Shown here piece after piece: positions 47,337 to 59,611 of a stretch of DNA of 64,000 bases; position 1 is the first letter of the stretch, and the number at the start of each line of letters is the position of its first letter. The stretch comes from Cryptomeria japonica (taxonomy: Eukaryota > Streptophyta > Pinopsida > Cupressales > Cupressaceae): contig NC_081406.1 of assembly GCF_030272615.1 (NCBI RefSeq), forward strand, positions 403,512,939 through 403,576,938, written 5' to 3'. The notes below the pieces were generated by a model. It was not told the origin of the DNA and searched no databases. It was given only the letters and a program-made list of their open reading frames with translations. The translations under genes were made by a program, and so were the position numbers.

Positions 47337-48938
47337 CGAGATCTCCCATTTTTAATTTTTATTTTATTTTTTTACAGACCCATTCATTTTTCCAGATTTT
47401 TCCAAAATCTTCATTATGGGAAGAATATTTCCTCATCAAGTTTAAAACCACAAAATCTATTAACAAACAAGAATTTGATCCAAGAACTACCCACGTTTTC
47501 AAAACTGAATCCTACGTTTAAACAACAATCATGGAGGTTTTGGAGCAAGAAATCTTCAAGACAAATTTCGGAGATATACCCACAATTTTAAAAGGAACAA
47601 AAACGGTGCATTCGAATCCTACCTCCAAGGGCATTCCGGGAAGAGTTTTGATGAAGAGCTCCACCTGCAACTCCAAGCAAGAGAACTCCATTTTCTCCAA
47701 CATTTTTTCATCTCCATTTTTTTTTCTTTTCCAAAAAAAAATGACCCCAAAAGAAAAAGAACCCCCAAAAACATTTTCAAACTAGGTTAAAATGAGAAAC
47801 CCTATTTTTGCCCTAATTTTCAATTTCGAATTTAGGCATTTTTTTTTTTTTGAAAATAAAAGAAACATGAAAGTGGAAACCATTATTTTCCACTGCTCAA
47901 TAATTCTAACTTGTTTTATTCTAATTAAAATTAACATGCTTTTATTTCTTATTTAATTCTAATTTTAAATCCCTCAATATCAATTTAGGCCTACATTTAT
48001 ATTTTAAACTGTTAACAAGGGTGAGATATTTGAATTAATTTAAATCTCAAAAATCAATCCTTTATACTATATCAATTTGCAAGTAAAAAGAATAATTTCC
48101 TTTTAAATAATAAAATTTACCCTTTCTCTTCCAACATGCGAAAATGATTAATTTATTTCTATTTCTCAAATGACTTTAAATCTTCCCTTTCTAAAATGCA
48201 TAGCTCATTAAATTCGTTATTATTAAATTTAACTAGTAAATTGACTCGCTATAACATAATAAAGCGACCTTTTTAAATAAATGACTAATCTAATGCAAGA
48301 GTCTTATTTATTCTAATTTCTCAACTACAAATGCGTAAATGTTACAAATGCGTAAATGAGCACACTAACCCAAGTTAAATACCTTAAGCTTGCTACAATA
48401 ATAATTAAAGCAATCTCTTTAAATTAATGATTAATCATATAAAAGGAGCTACCTATTTAAATTTCTAAATTACTAGTGCGTACTTCTACTCATTAAATTG
48501 AATTGAATATTTGGGATAACAGACTCCACTTACGCCTGCGCTAGGCACGCAAACCGAGGAAGTCCACCAAATCACTCGACACGCAACCCAATGAAAAGAA
48601 AACCACACACGACGCTCACCTTGCAAATCCTAGAGAAGATGAACCCTGCCCTAAGTGGTGTTGTACCTGTAATCTCCTGCACCCATGAATTCATACAAGC
48701 ATACATATACATATACATATTCAATGAAGGCATTAGCTCGAGATTTATCACAAGAGTTAGGAAACAATTACATTTACACAAAAATCGATGCAAGAGCACA
48801 ATAATAGGTATGCATGATTATTTATATTATCTAAACTACACATAGCACCACGGTTAACCTACCATTCAAGAATGCCACAGAAGAAGTCAACCAAGGTCAA
48901 ACGGGTTTTACAAGTCCAACTAGGGTAGGGGCATTACA

Positions 48939-48952
48939 TTCTCCCCCCCTAG
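48939..48952 (-). other. LARD polypurine tract
   Basis: The minus strand reads taggggggagaa directly before the left LTR (gcctaggggggagaa/TGTAATG). Confidence 0.85.
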
Positions 48953-51900
48953 GCTCCGACTTACTCTTGGAAGTCGCAAAGCTAAACGGAAGTCCTGCAA
49001 CACTTACTAGCCCTTAAACTCAATTAACAATCATCAATTTGCACAACCAACTATTTTGTCATCATTTTAGAACATTATTTATAAATCCTCTATGAATGTC
49101 ATTATCCATTAATAGAAGGCATCTAACATCATTCACATCTTAAAATATTCTAGAATTTACACACAATCATAGTAGAGAAATGAGAATTTTTCCTTTTTAT
49201 TACACCAAATTTAAAGCAATTAAAATATATAAGCACAATTATCATACTCATTTATCAAACATGACAAGAAAATATGCTCTCAATGTCAATTTCTTTCACC
49301 AATTCATCTCTTTCACAAAACTTTATCACATAGAACTAGCTTCAAATATCAATTTTTACAACCAAGTTACTTTCGACAAATAAGAGCAACGTAAGAACTC
49401 AATTGTTTACACTTTTCAGACATACAAGAACCTTTCCAATGACTATGCCCCATAACATAGTGACAAGTTAATACCATTTATTCCATGATTGCACATAATA
49501 TCCATCCACAAGACTGGTTGCACAACATAATAGGCCACATGGGAGGATGTCTAATGCTCGGTCAAAGGTAACATATATGATCCACATCTCTATGCCTGCT
49601 CTCAGAATAAATACATGATCAACAAATGTCCAACATCTCACTCGGGGGCTTGATGGTGCTAGGGTACACCATAGCGGTGCTACCTTCCATACAAGTCTCT
49701 CGTGAATATCCCTTGTTGTGTAAGGTGTTTAGCCTCCAAGAGATAGTCACCACTCATAGGTAGGTAGTGGATCCTAGTTGTTTTCACAGCCTCACATACC
49801 TCCATCCTCAAGGTTCCCTGCGTCTACTTCCTCGTATACACTCATCCAAGACCGTCTCCTACGTTCTTGGAGAGGAATTCACATTGCAACACAAGGCCAA
49901 CATACGAAAACAACAAGGATAAACCGGTTTAGCCACCAAAGTACAAAAGAGTAAACATAATATTTGTCAATTCCAACAATAAAACAAGAAAATAATTTCT
50001 GGATTTGCAACATCAAATCAAGTAAGATCAAGTTTGCAATATCATGGCTAAACTGTCAAGGTCAAAGTAAAATAAATTGCTGGCCCACAAGGAAACAATT
50101 AAAATAAATAAAAGAAAATCATAAGTGCACATTACATCACTACGTGACTAGTAACTAGCCACCAACGAGGAAGGAAGGAACAATCGTCTAGCTGTCCTAG
50201 TAGCTCATCATGTGGTGTGGCCAAGTCACACATCCGCATGGCATGGCAGTGTGCACCTCAGCATCACCCCGCATCACATCGTCACATGGCATGGCTCTAC
50301 CCTATACCTATTGGTAGGCCGCATGGAATGTCTACTACATCTCGCATCGTGTCCCCGCACGGCATGGCAATACTCCAAGCGGACAAGGCACGCAATGGAC
50401 GTATCCCGCATGGTAGTGTACCCCGCGGATAAGGCACGCGCCGATCACACTCCGCATAGCGATGTTCCTCTCAGGATACTCGCCGTAAGCCAAAGGTATA
50501 CATGGCTAAGGTCTACCCACAAGTCTACCAACACTAGTCAGTTGGCAACCTATGTAAGAAAATAACACACCTCTCATGAAGACAAGGCAACAAATGCTCC
50601 AATAAAATCCATCAATATGCTCAAGAACTGTCATCTATATGCTCAAAATAAAGGATAGGAATTAGGTTGGCACACATGAACCTCATAGATCGGTTCATCA
50701 CAAGGGGAAGTATTGAGTACACCTAGGTTACAGTTTCATTACAAAACTATATTTTTCCTCAAAATAGGGAAGCTAAAGCCGCTTCGCGTCGACATTACTC
50801 ATACGCTGTTCATACTATTCAAGGAATGGTGACTTCTACTACTACCCCTCCACATACTGACTTATCAACAACCCATGGGTTGGCACTCAGTAAGGAAACA
50901 AAAAAGAACATCACATAGATAGGTATGGTTTCCCATACTCATAAGCAAACATATTCCCCATGGTTGATTACTTCACCATCCCATGGGCACACAAAACAAA
51001 TACGGGTTTTCTCACAACACACACAGAATAGCACCATTACTGGTTTAGTCACATTTATGGGGAGTACTTTACATTATGCTAACATATACTTAAGGGAAGT
51101 TTTAATTATGCTTTACACATGAATCACCAAACAAAGTTTACTCTAGATACACGTTCTGAAATTCTCAACAATTCAAATTTACACCAAGAAATTACATCAT
51201 TATGATATCTTTCTCAATCTTCCCTAAGCATTTTCATTCACATTACTAACTATGCAATTTCCATTTCCAAGATGAAAAACTTTCCCCTTTCAATTAGAAG
51301 CCCAAAGCAACATACAATTTCATATGCGTTATAACAAAATTTCTTCTTAAATCACTGCATTCCAAATAGTATTTCAAAAACAACAATTCCTATATTTTAA
51401 ACGAGAGGAGGGAGAGAGTTGGAAAATCAACTATTTCCTATGAATACACAAGAATTTTCAAGATCACACCATATGCTCGGATATAAGTCTATCATTTTAG
51501 TTGCACGGTTTTCATTTCACTATCTTTTAGGATGGTGCCAAAGCATCCTAACATGACATTTCTAATCATTATTGTTGCACTATAATGTTCTAGTTTTCCG
51601 AACAAGAATTCAAGACAACCAAATTCTCTTTTGTAATACAAGTCTTCTTGAGCACAATCACTATTCGTAATACAATACAATCTAATAACACATCAAAATT
51701 TAACATTGAAAATTCATAATACGACAAGGAGGTAAATGAAGAGCTACCTACTAGATATTACACATTTAAAGCATACAAATTATCAAGTCTTTCATTTCCT
51801 CTTTTTGAAACATAATAAGACAATTATCCATATCCAAAGCAAGTTAAAAGGTGCGTCACTTAATAGGTCCTAAATCACACTAGTTGAATAAGCACTTAAA

Positions 51901-52713
51901 ACAATCTTTCGAGGAGCACATTAATTCACTCTTGAAGCTACCACAACATGTCCTCTTTTGGTATTCCTTTCACATCAAGCAATTTCACAAAATCAACTAT
52001 GCGCATTTTAATGCACCTTACTTAAGATGGGATTTAATTATATTACTCCTACCAAGCACATGGAGGGCCCTTTAATGTAAACATACCATTTTCTATCATT
52101 AACCAAAAATTAACTCCTAAACCAATCCCTTTCACAATCTAAAACACAAAAACGTTATAAGGCTCACACAAGGCTCAAGAAATATCATCCTTTCTCTTGA
52201 AATAAGAAAGCTTAAATAAGAGATAATCACACATATCAATTCCTTTTGATTTAATAGAGAGAGAGAAGAAGAAGATTCATAATCACTCAACGTACTACAT
52301 AATACGCATTAACATTTTCCATACTAGTCTTTCAAGTGCACAATCATTAAAATCGATCAATACCATAAACAAGCACATACCATACTTTTAGATTTCAAGA
52401 TATTAACAACCAACCTAGATGGATCAGTCAAAAGAGTAAAACAATCAAGAATGAAGGTACATACGACTCCCTTTCATAGTAAGAGAAATCATAGACCAAG
52501 ACCTCATTAAGCAAACAAAACAACTATAATTATTCCAAAAACACCCACATCAATAAGGTGAAAACAAGGTGTGAACACACACATTACACACAAGTAGGGT
52601 TTGTTATTTATCACACCCTCACAACAAGGTGGGCAAGCATACAACATAAGGTAGACACACACACACCAACTAAGGGCACAAGCGAAACCAGAGATCCCAG
52701 TGTTGCAACATGG
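48953..52713 (-). other. LARD internal domain, noncoding
   Basis: No frame longer than about 120 codons is present and none shows a domain. 50205-50460 is G/C-richer and repeats gcatggcatgg and ccgcatgg words; the open frame there on the plus strand (50212-50565) is a by-product of the repeat. 52260-52280 is a short GA run. The domain presumably holds packaging signals next to the primer site. Confidence 0.7.
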
Positions 52714-52727
52714 GCTCTGATACCAAG
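52714..52727 (-). other. LARD primer binding site, tRNA-iMet type
   Basis: The minus strand reads cttggtatcagagc immediately after the right LTR. TGGTATCAGAGC matches exactly. Confidence 0.92.
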
Positions 52728-55257
52728 TGTAATGCCCCGCCAGGAAACCCCTAAGGGTTTAAGTTAAAAACACTCAATTAGAGTGTAAATATTTTTTTTT
52801 TATAATAGTACTAAGAGTAGTTAATTATAAGTTACAACATTAAGATAATTTGGAGTTATCTGAAACTTAGATAACATAGCGGAAGGCTAAATGATCCTAA
52901 GAGGTTTCCCAACGTGATTACATAACCTTACACCTAACTCAACTTGCGTCAAATGATACATAAATCTGGATGTCTTAATTGTGGGATAATGCTTAAGACA
53001 TGATTATATATATGTTCGATGATATGACATCTTAGAATTTTAGGAAGCGTTCATTTACTTTGGGTGGTTGGGAGGCCATCGAGAGGTTATTTTCTCAATG
53101 CACTTTAATTCATAATTTCACTAGGAGGCCTCCCAATAGGTTCAAGCGTTTAATATAACGAAGTTCATTCATTGGGTTTAGGGTATCCATTCACAATTGA
53201 TATCATCCTTTAATATTATAAGTATGGCTAATAAGATGAGATACATTCATTAAGGAATAAACTACAATTAATAGAGTGAGGTCCCTTCATTTGATTTCAT
53301 GCATAGCCAACTAATGAGTTGTAGTTCTTTTATGAAAGATAAATTGTGAGTAGCCATAGAATTCATTGAAGTTTTATTAATACTAATAGATGGCTAAATT
53401 CATTAAGGTGAAAATGTATTAGGACACATGAGAGCATCCCTTAAATTAAAATATAGTTAGCAAGATGATATTCATCATTATAGGATTAAAAATATAAGTT
53501 CATAGTGACGTTCTTACATTAGGATCAAAATACATTTATCTTATTGCATATCACTCTTTTTGGCTATATGAAGTTAATATGAAAAGGTACTTTTACTAAG
53601 ATTTAATGTATAAACAACTAATTGAATCCTTCCCTTTTCAGTTCATTTTTTTTTTTTTTAGCAATCATAAAGAAATTCATTTATTTGGGTTATAATTATG
53701 GAAGGCTAGTTGAGTTCATCCTTTGTATAAAATTAATCTGATAGAGATTATTTGTTGAGATTAAAACATAAACAACTAAGTAAATTCATCAGATAAAGCG
53801 AAATATAATTAACATGGCGATACTCATTTACTAAGGTAAGAAGGTAAATACCCATATGAGGTTCATCCTTTAAACTTCATCTTATAATTTATAACATTAA
53901 TTCTAACTTTGTTTTCCATTCACATTCGTTCTATTTATATGCTTAATAACAAGTTAATCCATTAATGTAACCCAGCAAGATTCTCTTCACTAATACTACT
54001 TTTAATTCACATTTTCAAAATACTTTTCCATAATCTCATTTACATTCTATCATGAACCTAATTACTACATTTGTCAAGATGAATAATTTTATGCACTTAG
54101 AATTAAATTCGTTAGTTTTTCCATCATACACTTATACAAGATAACAACCATCCATGATAATTTAAAGCATGAAACATAGGAAGCTAAAACATCGCATAAC
54201 ACAGATATGATCTCGGAGTTCACCCCTAAAGGGCTACATCTCCGGGTCTGCTCAACTGCAAGACCCCTTTGGCAATTAATATCGTTAGGAATACATAAAT
54301 TACATGTCTTTTACATCTTTGCCATTTAGGCGGATACAACCAATTTACAAATGACCACTTTGATCCCCAAGTCCTAATTGACTTCCACGTAGAGGCAGAA
54401 TCAATAGTGCATGCTACAAGGAAGTACAAGGTCCATTGCCCAACAGTACCCTATTTAGAGACCTAAGACTTAACAGGTGTCCCAGTGACAACACGACAGG
54501 GTCCAAACAATTACATCAAGGTTTTGCCATCACTTTAACAAGAAAATACAAATCTTAAACTTATAACTTTCCAACTCGATACATTGTCCAACTTCCATTC
54601 ATTTTACTAGCATATCGATGAAGTAATAACAAAATATACGAAGATAATTTAGATTCAAATTTCATACTCTCCTATACTCTAGTTTTCATTTCTAAAATTC
54701 TCGGGAGATCTTAATCATTCAAATCGAAAGACCATGCTTATTTAAAAAAACAATGTCTTATTAAAATATATTTCATAACATTAGCACTGGTGTTTTATTT
54801 CAAAGGTCTTCAATTACAGACAATATTTGAGCTCTTCTCCAAGGATTACCCTTCCTATTAAAAGAAGTTCCAAATTTAAACGTTTGTTAATACCCATTTA
54901 ATAAATCCAAGATTAATAAATTTTAATTAATCTACAAATAAAAACAGAATATGCAATCTCCATTATTTGATATATATGTATATATATATATATATATTTG
55001 GCACTAAAATCTAAATTTATATTAAAAAAAAATAGATTTTTCTACGAACTTATTACAACTTCTTTATTTCATCCCCCATGACATTTTCTTTCATTTTATA
55101 TTTGTCAATATTATATATATATATATATATATTTTAAAATATATATTAAAAAAAAATGAAATAAGTTTTATTTTATTGGGGAAACCCTAGCCTATGGGCC
55201 CCACCTCCCATCTCGGGAGTGGGTGGAACCCGCACGCAGGTCCCTACGGCCCACAGC

Positions 55258-55442
55258 GTGGATGCAGGTTCTTGCGAAGCCACACTGTGGACGCAGGTTC
55301 CCTGCGGCCCACAGCGTGGACGCAGGTCCCTGCGAGCCACACTGTGGTCGCAGGTCTCCCTGCGGCCCACAGTGTGGACACGGGGTTCCCTGCGGCCCAC
55401 ATTGTGGACACGGGGTTCCCTGCGAGCCACAACAGTGCCGCG
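55258..55442. repeat. G/C-rich minisatellite in the right LARD LTR
   Basis: It is the counterpart of 46934-47118, with the same six units and a few substitutions, such as gtggacacggggttccctgcg in the last two. Confidence 0.88.
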
Positions 55443-55580
55443 GGGGAGGGGCGGGTTGAGCTTCGGCTCCCCCCCCGAAACCCTAATTTTTATTTTTATT
55501 TTTTATATTTTTTTTTTTGGGGGTTAATATATGACCCGACTTATAGTCGGATTTAATCATTAAAAATCTTCAAAAAAAGA

Positions 55581-55582
<2 letters not shown>

Positions 55583-55671
<89 letters not shown>
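55583..55671. repeat. (TA)n tract in the right LARD LTR
   Basis: About 89 bp of alternating TA, longer than the 75-bp copy at 47258. Confidence 0.95.
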
Positions 55672-55673
<2 letters not shown>

Positions 55674-57263
55674 GAGATCTCCCATTTTTTATTTTTATTT
55701 TATTTTTTTACAGACCCATTCATTTTTCCAGATTTTTCCAAAATCTTCATTATGGGAAGAATATTTCCTCATCAAGTTTAAAACCACAAAATCTATTAAC
55801 AAACAAGAATTTGATCCAAGAACTACCCACGTTTTCAAAACTGAATCCTACGTTTAAACAACAATCATGGAGGTTTTGGAGCAAGAAATCTTCAAGACAA
55901 ATTTCGGAGATATACCCACAATTTTAAAAGGAACAAAAACGGTGCATTCGAATCCTACCTCCAAAGGCATTCCGGGAAGAGTTTTGATGAAGAGCTCCAC
56001 CTGCAACTCCAAGCAAGAGAACTCCATTTTCTCCAACATTTTTTCATCTCCATTTTTTTTTCTTTTCCAAAAAAAATGACCCCAAAAGAAAAAGAACCCC
56101 CAAAAACATTTTCAAACTAGGTTAAAATGAGAAACCCTATTTTTGCCCTAATTTTCAATTTCGAATTTAGGCATTTTTTTTTTTTTTTGAAAATAAAAGA
56201 AACATGAAAGTGGAAACCATTATTTTCCACTGCTCAATAATTCTAACTTGTTTTATTCTAATTAAAATTAACATGCTTTTATTTCTTATTTAATTCTAAT
56301 TTTAAATCCCTCAATATCAATTTAGGCCTACATTTATATTTTAAACTATTAACAAGGGTGAGATATTTGAATTAATTTAAATCTCAAAAATCAATCCTTT
56401 ATACTATATCAATTTGCAAGTAAAAAGAATAATTTCCTTTTAAATAATAAAATTTACCCTTTCTCTTCCAACATGCGAAAATGATTAATTTATTTCTATT
56501 TCTCAAATGACTTTAAATCTTCCCTTTCTAAAATGCATAGCTCATTAAATTCGTTATTATTAAATTTAACTATTAAATTGACTCGCTATAACATAATAAA
56601 GCGACCTTTTTAAATAAATGACTAATCTAATGCAAGAGTCTTATTTATTCTAATTTCTCAACTACAAATGCGTAAATGAGCACACTAACCCAAGTTAAAT
56701 ACCTTAAGCTTGCTACAATAATAATTAAAGCAATCTCTTTAAATTAATGATTAATCATATAAAAGGAGCTACCTATTTAAATTTCTAAATTACTAGTGCG
56801 TACTTCTACTCATTAAATTGAATTGAATATTTGGGATAACAGACTCCACTTACGCCTGCGCTAGGCACGCAAACCGAGGAAGTCCACCAAATCACTCGAC
56901 ACACAACCCAATGAAAAGAAAACCACACACGACGCTCACCTTGCAAATCCCAAAGAAGATGAACCCCGCCCTAAGCGGTGTTGTACCTGTAATCTCCTGC
57001 ACCCATGAATTCATACAAGCATACATATACATATACATATTCAATGAAGGCATTAGCTCGAGATTTATCACAAGAGTTAGGAAACAATTACATTTACACA
57101 AAAATCGATGCAAGAGCACAATAATAGGTATGCACGATTATTTATATTATCTAAACTACACATAGCACCACGGTTAACCTACCATTCAAGAATGCCACAT
57201 ATGAAGTCAACCAAGGTCAAACGGGTTTTACAAGTCCAACTAGGGTAGGGGCATTACATGAGC

Positions 57264-59540
57264 TATGTTGTCATTGATGCATACTAGAAATGGTGTCATT
57301 GATGTCAACTAGCATAGCATGTCACCGGTAAGGAAGAGAATATCATCTAGCATAATGATCAGTGGAGTCACTAGTACACAAGTTATTGTTGGCTTGTGTT
57401 GAAGAAATAAGAACTGGAGACTGGTATTGGATAACAACCGGTAAGTGATATGTTGGTAGTGCATTGTTGCCAACCAACAAGTGAGCAAGAAGGGTGAGAT
57501 AATGAAGAAGTGGCAACTGGTATGTTGTTGGATGTTTGGGTGTGAAACATTAGGACTCCCACTGGATAAAGATGGAGTCACTAGATGATGAGAAGACTAA
57601 TAGAGAGTGTGCCCAACTAGTTCATATGTACCTATTTGAAGATATGCCTTCTCAAACATGGAAGCTTATCTCCCATTATGCATGGAATTCATCATAGTCC
57701 TGTAAGATAAGAAACAACAGTTAAAGGTAGGTGATTGAAGGCTCACACCAGATGAACCGGTGAAACACTAAGTTGCCTTAGGTGCATGAAATTGGAGATA
57801 TGCACCAGATCAGAAAGGGTAGACATGATGAGTTGTCGGTATAGAGAAGAAAGGATTGATTTGTCTCTTTGACAAAATAGTTGATAGGAGAACCATTCTA
57901 TTGATGAAGAAGGAAAAGTTGAAGCAGTTGCAGATAGAGAGTGCAACCAGGTTGAAGATGGAGACTGATGAAGGTTGATGACATGGTGTCATCAAGGTGG
58001 TTACCAGTAAGCATGTCCACCAGTGAGTGAACGAGAAGAAAAAGGATCTTATCTGATGAAGATGTGCATAAGGTGTCTTGGCAAGCGTGATGAATGGTAA
58101 GGGTTTTCCATCTGTAGATCAGCAAAGTGCAGGACTGAAGGTAGACATAGAGGACTTAGCAGAGGTGGATCCTAATAATGATGACATGTAGGAGACAGGT
58201 GTCATGCATATTGTAGTCGGTGAAGTGTTTTCAGTGAGGTAGGTGGTGACTAGTTGACATTAATGTCGATAGCGTGAATCATGGGTCCAGAGCATAGGGG
58301 TGTAGCTCAAGGCTGATCTGAGCTCAAAGATTGGATTTGTTGGCTCCATGATCAAGGCAGAGTGTCTAGGTACTGATCAGGGTAGGTGAAGCTATCTACG
58401 TGATCACTTCATAGGTGATTGACAAGTGTAGATCGAAAAAGGTGTCATATTTGCCAAGTATGTAAAACATGTTCTAGATGTAGCATGATTGGCGGTGATA
58501 GGTAATCAGCTGTAGGTGGTCCATCTCTAAGAAGAGATATAATCCGATTTGATTTGCTTCAAGGTTGATGAAGGTACCCTAGCGCGCTATAAGTTTGAAT
58601 GTCGATCATGGCGGGAAAACTCATGTATAAATATGCTAACTCATGAGTGAAGATGATTGATGATGCTATAGGTCGGGTGATAGAGAGTGAAAGAGCATCA
58701 GAGAGCCAACCAGTCAGAGAGTTCATTGAATATCATGGTGACTGAGTGCTCAAGAGAGAACTAGATAGAGGAGTGCAACTAGTAAGGGTAAAGCAACTGA
58801 CAGATTGTAATTGAGCCTAACAGTGGTGTGAACTTGTGAGTAGTGAACCGACAAAGGAACCATAGAAGAGTGATCCTGTAGAGAAGAAACATAGAAGATC
58901 AGAGAAGGGGTTAAACTGAAAAATAAAGTAACCGGCAAGCTGTGAACCAGTAGTGAGCAAAGAGCAAAGTACCAATAGAGAAGAAGTAGAGGCTAAACCG
59001 ATAAGGTTTTAGCAGAGAGAAGGTAAGTAGAGAACCGACAAAGATCTGTATAGAGGTGAATCGGTGGAGGGACATGCATGTGAGTTACAAAGTTAATTTG
59101 TAACAAGGATATTACTTTTTTTTCATATATGATATTATAATCACTGAGTTAGAGCTCAGTGTAGGGGTTGGTTCTCCTTAGGTTTGTGCCCTAAAATCAT
59201 GGGTTGGTTCTCCTTGGGTTGGTTCCCTATAGTAGGGGTGGTGCTCCTTGGGTTGGTGCCCTAAATGATGTAACTAATGTTTCATTGTGAGGATGGATTA
59301 GAGTAGTAGACTCCAACAACATTTCTCATTGAGGTTTTTCCCATGTTGGGTTTTCCTCGTACATCCGATGTTATGTGATGTTCCTTTTGTGTGTGGTTGC
59401 CTTTGTGTCATCCTCCTATCTAACTAGTATGTTTTCTTTATGTTAGTTTTGCTAACCGATATACACACATAAGATAGAAAAGGGAAAAGTTTGGAAACCA
59501 CTGATTCACCCCCCCTCTTAGTGACATCTTGTGTTCAACA
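57264..59540 (+). repeat. Element C 5' LTR, remainder after the LARD
   Basis: It continues tatgttgtcattgatgcata as in the 3' LTR at 63049. Near its end are the tandem words gggttggttctccttgggttggt(t/g)ccct (59166-59265), the gaggtttttcccatgttgggttttcc pair, and the C-run signature cactgattcaccccccctctta (59500-59521). It ends GTGTTCAACA before the primer site. A TATA-like tcatatatgatattataatc lies near 59121. No coding content. Confidence 0.82.
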
Positions 59541-59542
59541 AT

Positions 59543-59554
59543 TGGTATCAGAGC
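59543..59554 (+). other. Element C primer binding site, tRNA-iMet type
   Basis: TGGTATCAGAGC lies two bases after the LTR end (attggtatcagagcctagg). Confidence 0.93.
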
Positions 59555-59611
59555 CTAGGTTCCCGATTGATAAGATTTCTCTAGCTTGGGTAGATTTTGG
59601 TATTTAAACAC

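Larger units (their letters stand above)
44422..48938 (-). repeat. LARD 3' LTR (left copy), 4.52 kb
   Basis: The plus-strand ends are TGTAATGCCCCGCC and GGGGCATTACA, so the LTR carries an 11-bp terminal inverted repeat, longer than the usual TG/CA. It contains a short TA tract (46660), a G/C-rich minisatellite, T runs and a second TA tract (47258-47332). A 17-bp piece (ttacaaatgcgtaaatg, about 48340) is duplicated here but single in the other LTR. Open frames of 60-85 codons inside are equal in both LTRs simply because LTRs are copies. Confidence 0.92.
44422..57258 (-). mobile_element. LARD-like element: 4.5-kb LTRs, noncoding 3.8-kb interior
   Basis: Near-identical LTRs lie at 44422-48938 and 52728-57258. 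The duplication TGAGC lies at 44417-44421 and 57259-57263. Orientation is minus: the iMet primer site is next to the right LTR and the polypurine tract next to the left LTR. The interior, 48939-52727, has no open frame with a recognisable domain on either strand. Very long LTRs with a short noncoding interior define LARDs, which use proteins of other elements. About 1% LTR difference over the parts I compared suggests a recent insertion, the youngest in the window. Confidence 0.9.
52728..57258 (-). repeat. LARD 5' LTR (right copy), 4.53 kb
   Basis: It has the same ends and internal order as the left copy. Differences seen are mostly single transitions, T-run lengths (for example 53645-53660), TA-tract lengths and the 17-bp duplication missing here. 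Confidence 0.92.

Noticed and set aside
50212-50565. 117-codon plus-strand frame in the LARD interior
   Set aside because: It lies opposite to element orientation, is low complexity (His-rich, from gcatgg repeats) and has no domain.
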